This document shows, piece by piece, positions 22,672 to 29,361 of a stretch of 32,240 bases of DNA. Below the pieces are notes generated by a model. The model made no database searches and had not been told where the DNA came from. It saw only the letters and a list, made by a program, of their open reading frames with translations. Where the stretch lies: positions 1 to 32,240 of the forward strand of contig WRDS01000015.1 in NCBI GenBank assembly GCA_009779675.1. The letters are read 5' to 3'. The position numbers were made by a program, and so were the translations under genes. This stretch comes from Coriobacteriia bacterium (GTDB lineage: Bacteria > Actinomycetota > Coriobacteriia > Anaerosomatales > PHET01). How positions within the stretch are numbered: the stretch's first letter is position 1; each line of letters opens with the position of its first letter.

Positions 22672-22708
22672 ATGCGCCTGTTCGATGTCGCGTTATCTGG
22701 CTTTGAGG

Positions 22709-22823
22709 GCAAGCGGCAGGCGCAAACCGACGCAAGCAGCAGGCACGGACTGACACAAGCAGCAAGCGCAAGCCAGGGCAAGCGGCACGTGCAAACTGAC
22801 GCAAGCGGCACATGCAAACCGAC
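22709..22823. repeat. Five contiguous 23-bp direct repeats, consensus GCAAGCRGCANGYGCAAACYGAC
   Basis: Units 22709-22731, 22732-22754, 22755-22777, 22778-22800, 22801-22823, all exactly 23 bp. Confidence 0.9.
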
Positions 22824-22871
22824 ATATGTAGACAGTCAATTCACATAGGAATCGATGGAGTGGGGTGAACG

Positions 22872-23240
22872 ATGCAGGTCGCGCAAACCGAGAATCTGTT
22901 GTTTGTGCTTGGCCTGTTCACGGCCACTGCGGCCTTTGTGGGCATTGTCTTTCTCCTTAACTCCCTTATTGCCCCCAAGAACCCGGGAGAGGCAAAGGGT
23001 GCTCCTTACGAGTGCGGGCTTGAGCAGGCAGGAAGCCCGTTTGTCGCACAACGCCTCCGATTCTCAACAGTCGCGGTGCTCTTTGTCATCTTTGACGCAA
23101 ACGTGATCCTGCTTTTTGCAGTCGCCAGCCGCTTGCACGGCGACCTGCTTGCCCTGGTCAAGGTCTGTGCATTCATCGGGGTGCTTGCCCTGGGGCTTGG
23201 GTATGCATGGCGGAAAGGAGCGCTTGAATGGCGTCTCTAG
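22872..23240 (+). CDS. nuoA: NADH-quinone oxidoreductase subunit A
   Basis: PYECGLEQAG....QRLRFSTVAVLFVIFDANVILLFAVA, three TM helices. Confidence 0.92.
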   Translation: MQVAQTENLLFVLGLFTATAAFVGIVFLLNSLIAPKNPGEAKGAPYECGLEQAGSPFVAQRLRFSTVAVLFVIFDANVILLFAVASRLHGDLLALVKVCAFIGVLALGLGYAWRKGALEWRL

Positions 23241-23872
23241 GCAAGACGGACAGCGCTTCAGACAGCGCCCTAGGCTACTCCACGCTGGAATCCGGGGTCG
23301 GTAACGTGATCCTTACCTCTGCGGATGCGCTGCTCGGCTGGTCAAGGGGGCAGTCGCTCTGGGCGTTTCCCATGGGGACCGCGTGTTGCGCCATGGAGCT
23401 TATCGCCGCGTCCTTCTCGAAGTTCGATTTCGACCGCCTAGGGGTCTTCCCCCGGCAAGGGCCTCGGCACACCGATGTCATGATCGTCGCAGGGACGATC
23501 ACCGAGAAGATGAAGCCGGTGGTGATCCGGCTTTACGAGCAGATGGCCGAGCCGAAATGGGTCATTGCGATGGGCAACTGTGCTATCTCTGGCGGCATCT
23601 TCTACTACGACACATACTCCGTTGTCCGAGGCGTCGACCAGTTCCTTCCCGTTGATGTCTACATCGCCGGCTGTCCTCCCAGGCCGGAATCGCTGCAGGA
23701 CGGCATCGTTCAGCTGCGAAACCTGGTCAGGGCCGAGTCCGTCTCCCCGGGGGTGCGCTACCGGCGTCGGACCGAGATCCCGCTGAGGACGGCCCCTGCG
23801 CCCACGACCCCCGCGCCCGCGGAGCCTGCGTCGGCGGCTCCCGCATCCGCGCCCTCAAAGGACCCGGCATGA
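23228..23872 (+). CDS. nuoB: NADH-quinone oxidoreductase subunit B with Ala/Pro-rich tail
   Basis: FPMGTACCAMELIAAS, GPRHTDVMIVAGTITEKM, AMGNCAISGG, DVYIAGCPPRPESLQDGI (N2 cluster ligands). Confidence 0.95.
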   Translation: MASLGKTDSASDSALGYSTLESGVGNVILTSADALLGWSRGQSLWAFPMGTACCAMELIAASFSKFDFDRLGVFPRQGPRHTDVMIVAGTITEKMKPVVIRLYEQMAEPKWVIAMGNCAISGGIFYYDTYSVVRGVDQFLPVDVYIAGCPPRPESLQDGIVQLRNLVRAESVSPGVRYRRRTEIPLRTAPAPTTPAPAEPASAAPASAPSKDPA

Positions 23873-24336
23873 CGACGACGTTTGCCGCAACCATGGCATC
23901 CATTGCCGAGAAGTTCAAGAGCGCCGTGCTGGCAGACAGCGACGGCGTTGCCGATGCGTGCATCCGCGTGGAGCGTGAAGAGCTGCTTGGCTTGGCGACC
24001 GAGCTGGCGGCCAAAGGCTTCGACCAGCTTGAGATGGTCACGGCTGTCGATTACCGCGACCGCATCGGGCTCATATATCGGCTGGTCTCGGCAACGCTCT
24101 CGGCATCGCTCGTCGTAAGGTGCGACCTGCCTGCCGAGCAACCACGCGTGGTGAGCCTGGCGGGCATCTGGCCGGCGGCCGACTCGCAGGAGCGGGAGGT
24201 GCTTGACCTTTTTGGCGTGGCCTTTGACGGGCATCCCTGTCCGAAGCGCATCTTTTTGCCCGATGATTTCTGCGGGCACCCGCTCCGCAAGGATTTTGAA
24301 AGCCCCACCCTCATCAGAAGACCGGACCTCATCTGA
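23869..24336 (+). CDS. nuoC: NADH-quinone oxidoreductase subunit C
   Basis: Position between nuoB and nuoD; VTAVDYRDRIGLIYRLVS, AGIWPAADSQEREVLDLFGVAFDGHPCPKRIFLPDDFCGHPLRKDF. Confidence 0.93.
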   Translation: MTTTFAATMASIAEKFKSAVLADSDGVADACIRVEREELLGLATELAAKGFDQLEMVTAVDYRDRIGLIYRLVSATLSASLVVRCDLPAEQPRVVSLAGIWPAADSQEREVLDLFGVAFDGHPCPKRIFLPDDFCGHPLRKDFESPTLIRRPDLI

Positions 24337-25445
24337 TGCCTGACCAGGAATTCAACCAAGAGCTTGTCGTGAACGTCGGGCCGCAACACCCGTCTACGCA
24401 CGGGGTCGGCCGCATCCTGCTTAACTTGGACGGCGACATCGTACGCAAGGCGGAGCTCATCATCGGGCACCTCCATCGCGGCATCGAGAAGATGGCCGAG
24501 AACCGCACGTACCTGCAGGTGGTCCCCCTCACGGACAGGCTCGATTACGTTGGCTCGATGTATGCGAACTGGGCGTATTGCCGAGCGGTCGAGAAGGCCG
24601 CAGCCATAGATGTCCCTGAGCGCGCCGAGTATCTGCGCGTGATCGTCTGCGAGATGCAGCGCATCGCCAGCCACATGATGAGTGTGGGCTCATCAGGAGC
24701 CGACTCAGGTGCATTCACCGTGTTCGTGTACGCCTTTGACCTGCGTGAGCGCATCGTCGAGCTCTTCGAGCAGCTGTGTGGGGCACGGTTGACTTACAGC
24801 TATGTCCGACCGGGCGGCGTGGCGTTTGACGCGCCGGACGGATGGGCGGACGCGGTCTTAGCCGAGATGCGCAAGCTCCCCACCGGCCTCGAAGAGCTTG
24901 ACAAGCTGCTTTTTGGCAACGTTATCGCACGCGGGCGCCTAAAAGGGGTCGGCATCATGAGCACCGAGCAGGCGATCGCCTGGGGCGCGACAGGCCCGGT
25001 GGCGCGTGGCTCCGGGGTTGCCCTCGACATCCGCAGACAGGATGCGTACTCGGTCTACCCGCGCATAGGGTTCGACGTTGTGGTGGGAGACAACGGGGAC
25101 GCCTACGACCGTGCCCGCTGCCGCCTGCTTGAGTGTTTTGAGAGCGTCCGCATAATCGAGCAGGCGATCACGCAGATGCCGGAAGGCCCCATCTTGACAG
25201 ACGGGATCCCTCGGCTGATCGCCCCGCCAAAAGGCGACGCGTACGCACGCATCGAGAGCGCTCGCGGGACGCTCGGCGTCTATACCGTGAGCGACGGGGG
25301 CGCAAAGCCGTATCGCGTGCACTTCCGTAGCCCGGCGTTTTGTAACGTGTCGCTTATCTCACGGCTTGCGCCGAGCCATGTGCTCTCGGACCTCGGGGTC
25401 ATCTTAGGCTCGCTTGATCCCGTGTTTGGCGAGGTGGATCGATGA
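24336..25445 (+). CDS. nuoD: NADH-quinone oxidoreductase subunit D
   Basis: VNVGPQHPSTHGVGRILLNLDGD, IGHLHRGIEKMAENRTYLQVVPLTDRLDYVGSM, C-terminal DLGVILGSLDPVFGEVDR. Confidence 0.95.
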   Translation: MPDQEFNQELVVNVGPQHPSTHGVGRILLNLDGDIVRKAELIIGHLHRGIEKMAENRTYLQVVPLTDRLDYVGSMYANWAYCRAVEKAAAIDVPERAEYLRVIVCEMQRIASHMMSVGSSGADSGAFTVFVYAFDLRERIVELFEQLCGARLTYSYVRPGGVAFDAPDGWADAVLAEMRKLPTGLEELDKLLFGNVIARGRLKGVGIMSTEQAIAWGATGPVARGSGVALDIRRQDAYSVYPRIGFDVVVGDNGDAYDRARCRLLECFESVRIIEQAITQMPEGPILTDGIPRLIAPPKGDAYARIESARGTLGVYTVSDGGAKPYRVHFRSPAFCNVSLISRLAPSHVLSDLGVILGSLDPVFGEVDR

Positions 25446-26389
25446 GAAGCTACCTCTTCGGCGTTTTGTGGGGGTTCGCCGCTGCCATACTTATCGCGCT
25501 CACGGCCCTTTTCGGGGTCTGGTGGGAGCGCAAGGTGGCCGGGCGCATGCAGATGCGCTTTGGCCCCCAGCAGGCGGGCCCTGCCGGCGTGCTCCAGACG
25601 CTTGCCGATACGGTCAAGCTTGTCGTCAAAGAGGACATCACGCCCAACCTCGCAGACGTGCCGGTCTTCAAGCTGATGCCCTACCTGGTGTTCGTGCCGT
25701 CTGCCTCGGCTTTTGCGGTCATCCCTTTCGCCAACGGCTGGGCGCCTTTCAATACCGAGGCAAGCGCGCTCTTCTTCCTCGCGGTTCCTGGGATGGGCGC
25801 GCTCGGGATGCTCCTCGCCGGCTGGGCATCGCACAACACGTACGGGAGCTTAGGCGGCGTGCGTGCGGCTGCGCAGCTCGTCTCCTATGAGCTGCCCCGG
25901 ACGCTCTCGGTGCTCTCGCTCGTGGTCCTGGCCGGCACGACAAGCGCCGTCGGGATCCGCGGCGCGTGGCAGTGGTGGTGGATAGTGGTCCTCGCCCCCG
26001 CCTTTGCCGTCTACTTCATCTCTTCTATTGCCGAGGTAAACCGAGGCCCCTTCGACCTGCCCGAGGCGGAGTCCGAGCTTGTTGCAGGCTACTTTGTCGA
26101 TTATTCGGGGATCCGCTGGGCGATCTTCATGATGGTCGAGTACAGCGGGATCGTTGCGGCCTCGCTTTTTGGTGCTGCGACGTTCCTTGGCGGCGGCCTG
26201 GGCATTCCCGGGCCTCTTGGGGTGCTGCTTTTTGTGGCCTTCACTGTTGCATTCACGACGATGATGATCTGGGTGAAGTGGTCGTTTCCTCGGCTGCGCC
26301 CCGACCAGCTGATGTCGTTTGCGTGGAAGGTGCTTACCCCCGTTGCCCTGGTGCAGCTGCTTGTCGCAGGGGTGGTGAGCGCGCTGTGA
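25442..26389 (+). CDS. nuoH: NADH-quinone oxidoreductase subunit H
   Basis: WWERKVAGRMQMRFGPQQAGPAGVLQTLADTVKLVVKEDI, AEVNRGPFDLPEAESELVAGYFVDYSGIRWAIFMMVEY. Confidence 0.95.
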   Translation: MRSYLFGVLWGFAAAILIALTALFGVWWERKVAGRMQMRFGPQQAGPAGVLQTLADTVKLVVKEDITPNLADVPVFKLMPYLVFVPSASAFAVIPFANGWAPFNTEASALFFLAVPGMGALGMLLAGWASHNTYGSLGGVRAAAQLVSYELPRTLSVLSLVVLAGTTSAVGIRGAWQWWWIVVLAPAFAVYFISSIAEVNRGPFDLPEAESELVAGYFVDYSGIRWAIFMMVEYSGIVAASLFGAATFLGGGLGIPGPLGVLLFVAFTVAFTTMMIWVKWSFPRLRPDQLMSFAWKVLTPVALVQLLVAGVVSAL

Positions 26390-28485
26390 GCACGGCGGAT
26401 ACCGACGGTACACGACGCCTGGACCCGGACCTCGATCCGGATGGCTCTTGCGGCACCGCGCCTTCGGCGACCGCTGCGGCGCACCCGACGGTGGTTCACG
26501 CGACAAATGAGTACTCGTCGGGCGTGCGGGGGGCGTTCGAGCGCTGCGCGAGCCTGTTTGTCGGCCTCGGGATCACCGCAGGCAGGATGCGGGCCAGGCC
26601 AAAGACGCTCCGATACCCGTTTGAGAGGCTCACGCTCTCGCCCCGGTGGCGTGGGGCGCTCAGGCTCACCGGGCTTCTCGGCACGGATGAGGTATCGACG
26701 ATCCAGGCCGACTGCGCAAGTTACAACGCACGCATCGGGGAGATGGCTGCTGCAGGCGGGCTTCCTCCCTGCACCGGGAACTGCCCGGCCAATGTGGACG
26801 CCCGCGGGCAGGCGCTTTACCTCGCCAAGGGGATGTCTGCCGAGGCATACGAGCTTGTCCGCTTGCGCAATGTGTTGCCCGGCACCATGGGGCGCATCTG
26901 CCACTATCCCTGTGAGAGCGCATGCAAGCGTAACCATTACGATGAGCCGATTGCGATCAGGCCGTTGCACCGGGTTGCCTATGAGGGCTTCCAGCAGGTG
27001 CGTGCCGAGCGTGTGAGACCGCTTCCTGTCACGCGTGGGCAACGGGTCGCGGTGATTGGCAGCGGCCCATCCGGATTGGCTGCCGCCTTCGATCTCATGC
27101 AACAGGGCTATGAGGTCCACTGCTTCGAGAAAGAGGGCAAGCCGGGCGGGGCTTTATACTCCGGTGTTCCGGCATACCGCCTTCCGCGTGATATCTTGCA
27201 TGGGGAGATAGACGACCTTGTGGCGATGGGGCTGCGGATCACCTCCGGTGTTGAGGTCGGCGTTGATATGCCGATCAGACATCTTATCGACGAGTACGAC
27301 GCGGTGCTCATTGCGACCGGCCTCCAAAGCAGCCGGATGCTTCCGTTGCCGGGGGCAGATGCCGAGGGCGTCATGGGTGCCCTTGAGTTCCTGAAGGTCG
27401 GGAACCTGACAGGTGATGTCGGCATCTCGGGGAAGCGCGTGCTGGTGGTAGGAGGGGGGAACGTCGCGGTCGACTGTGCCCGCGTGGCGCTCAGAGTGGG
27501 TGCCTCCCAGGTGCAGATGACCTCGCTGGAGTCGATGGACGAGCTGCCCGCACACCCCTGGGAGATCGAAGAGGCACTCGATGAGGGCGTTGTGGCGCTT
27601 TGCGCTTGGGGCCCTCACAGTGTGATGGCCGAGGACGGGTGTGTCACCGGTATGCGGATGCAAAGCGTCGTCTCGGTCTTTGATGCCCACGGCAGGTTCG
27701 CCCCGCAGTTCGCAGACGAGTACATGGAGGTAGAGGCAGACATCGTGCTCTTTGCCATCGGTCAGGCCTCCGATCTGCACCGCTTGGTGGAAGGCTCGGG
27801 TCTTGAGCTCACCGAGCGCGGGATCTTGCCGGTTGACCGCACGCTCATGACCACGCAGGCCGACGGGGTGTTTGCGTGCGGCGAGGTCGTCACAGGCCCC
27901 GGCTCGGCGATCGGCTCTATTGCCAGCGGGCATGAGGCCGCCGTCTCCATACACCGCTACTTGCAGGGCATCGATCTTGCCGAGGGGCGGGCCTTTCGGC
28001 CGGATCTGCAATGTCCCCGCTATGGGGATGTTGACCTTGAGGGGCTTCAAGCCACACGCCTCCGGGCAAAGATGCCCATGGCGCACCCCGAGGAGCGCGC
28101 CAAGGACTTCCGCTCGGTCGAGCTTGGCATCACCGAGGCCGAGGGCCTACGCGAGGCTCAGCGCTGCCTTCAGTGTGAGTCCGGGGTGTGTGTAGGCTGC
28201 GCCTTCTGCGCCCGTGCGTGCCCCGATTATGCGATCGACGTCGAGCGCGTGGACGATCCCGACAACCGGCACGTGGCCCGGTATGACCTGGATCTCACAA
28301 AGTGCTGTTTCTGCGGGCTCTGCGCCGAGCAATGCCCGACGGGCGCTTTGCGCCATACGGCCCAGTACGAGCTGGCCTTCTACCATCGTGACCTCATGGT
28401 GTTTGACAAGCAGGAGATGCAGCGTCCGGAAGAAGGCTCTAGGGCAACGGGGGCAGACGGATGCGCTGGAGGCGGCTGTGACTGA
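26386..28485 (+). CDS. Chimeric NuoI: N-terminal NuoI arm + GltD/DPYD-like FeS-FAD-NAD(P) oxidoreductase + C-terminal NuoI-like 2x[4Fe-4S] domain
   Basis: GLGITAGRMRARPKTLRYPFERLTLSPRWRGALRLT (NuoI N-arm); PPCTGNCP..RICHYPCESACKRN (GltD-type FeS); VAVIGSGPSGLAAAFDL (FAD); VLVVGGGNVAVDCARVALRVGA (NAD(P)); CVGCAFCARACPDYAI...CCFCGLCAEQCPTGALRHTAQYELAFYHRDLMVFDKQEM (NuoI C-term). Start GTG 26386 (GTGA overlap), not 25966. Confidence 0.92.
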   Translation: MSTADTDGTRRLDPDLDPDGSCGTAPSATAAAHPTVVHATNEYSSGVRGAFERCASLFVGLGITAGRMRARPKTLRYPFERLTLSPRWRGALRLTGLLGTDEVSTIQADCASYNARIGEMAAAGGLPPCTGNCPANVDARGQALYLAKGMSAEAYELVRLRNVLPGTMGRICHYPCESACKRNHYDEPIAIRPLHRVAYEGFQQVRAERVRPLPVTRGQRVAVIGSGPSGLAAAFDLMQQGYEVHCFEKEGKPGGALYSGVPAYRLPRDILHGEIDDLVAMGLRITSGVEVGVDMPIRHLIDEYDAVLIATGLQSSRMLPLPGADAEGVMGALEFLKVGNLTGDVGISGKRVLVVGGGNVAVDCARVALRVGASQVQMTSLESMDELPAHPWEIEEALDEGVVALCAWGPHSVMAEDGCVTGMRMQSVVSVFDAHGRFAPQFADEYMEVEADIVLFAIGQASDLHRLVEGSGLELTERGILPVDRTLMTTQADGVFACGEVVTGPGSAIGSIASGHEAAVSIHRYLQGIDLAEGRAFRPDLQCPRYGDVDLEGLQATRLRAKMPMAHPEERAKDFRSVELGITEAEGLREAQRCLQCESGVCVGCAFCARACPDYAIDVERVDDPDNRHVARYDLDLTKCCFCGLCAEQCPTGALRHTAQYELAFYHRDLMVFDKQEMQRPEEGSRATGADGCAGGGCD

Positions 28486-28984
28486 GACGGTGCTCTTCTA
28501 CCTGCTTGCTGCAGTTGCGCTTGCCGGTGCGCTCACGGTCGTCTTGGCTCGCGATGTGACGCGGCTCGGTCTTGGACTCGGCTCTGTCCTTCTTGCCATC
28601 GCAGGGCTTTTTGCGCTGTTTGGCTATGGCTTCCTTGCGCTCGCGCAGCTGTTTGTGTATGTGGGCGGCGTTCTTGTGCTGACGCTTTTTGCGATCATGT
28701 TGGTCCACCGGTCTGATTCGGGAGGCCCACGCCTGTCTGCCAACCATGACCCGTTGGCTGCCATTGCATGTGTTGGGCTCGTGAGTCTTGGCGTGATGGC
28801 TTTGCGGCCAGTGTTCGACGGCATTTTGCCAGCCGTTGGTCAGGCGCTCTCTGCCGGTGGGTCTGCACCCGGCCTCGGCGAGGTGCTTCTCGGCGAGGTG
28901 CTTGTGCCGTTCGAGCTTGTCGGCGGGCTGTTGCTCGTTGCGCTTGTGACGGTGGTCTCTTTGAGCGGGGGGAGGGATCGATGA
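28478..28984 (+). CDS. nuoJ: NADH-quinone oxidoreductase subunit J
   Basis: Five TM, ALAQLFVYVGGVLVLTLFAIMLVHR; GTG 28478 overlapping the chimeric nuoI stop. Confidence 0.9.
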   Translation: MTETVLFYLLAAVALAGALTVVLARDVTRLGLGLGSVLLAIAGLFALFGYGFLALAQLFVYVGGVLVLTLFAIMLVHRSDSGGPRLSANHDPLAAIACVGLVSLGVMALRPVFDGILPAVGQALSAGGSAPGLGEVLLGEVLVPFELVGGLLLVALVTVVSLSGGRDR

Positions 28985-29361
28985 ACGTTGCCATTGTTGC
29001 CTTTGCCCTGTTCGGCATCGGGCTTTATGGCGTTCTTACCCGACGCGACATGGTTGCGTTGCTCGCATCGGTCGAGGTGATGCTGGGCGGTGCTTTCGTC
29101 CTGCTTGTCGGCTTAGGGGCGCGGTTCGGCGCAGGCGCACGGCTTGAGGCGATCACGCTCGTCCTGCTCGCGGTGGCTGCTGCCGAGGCGGCGGTCGGGC
29201 TTGCACTTCTTTTGGCCATAGCCCGCACGGCAAAGACCACTCGGGTAGACGAGATAGGCATAGACGGTTTTGCGGTAGCCGAGAACGACTTTGCAGTGGC
29301 CGAGAGTGATCCTGCGGTAGGCGAGATAGGCATAGACGACCTTGGGGAGGTGTGCGGATGA
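28981..29361 (+). CDS. nuoK: NADH-quinone oxidoreductase subunit K with acidic C-terminal tail
   Basis: LFGIGLYGVLTRRDMVALLASVEVMLGG, LLAVAAAEAAVGLALLLAI; ATGA overlap with nuoJ. Confidence 0.92.
   Translation: MNVAIVAFALFGIGLYGVLTRRDMVALLASVEVMLGGAFVLLVGLGARFGAGARLEAITLVLLAVAAAEAAVGLALLLAIARTAKTTRVDEIGIDGFAVAENDFAVAESDPAVGEIGIDDLGEVCG

Noticed and set aside
22709-22823. CRISPR array
   Set aside because: The 23-bp units are directly contiguous with no unique spacers and no cas genes nearby.
22672-22848. 58-codon open frame (MRLFDVALSGFEGKRQAQTDASS...) running through the 23-bp repeats
   Set aside because: Starts at the putative -10 element, no RBS seen, and a 23-bp period is not codon-periodic; likely chance.
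25966-26385. N-terminal part of the 839-aa ORF starting at 25966
   Set aside because: Overlaps nuoH in another frame; Arg/Cys-rich composition. The true start is GTG 26386, overlapping the nuoH stop.
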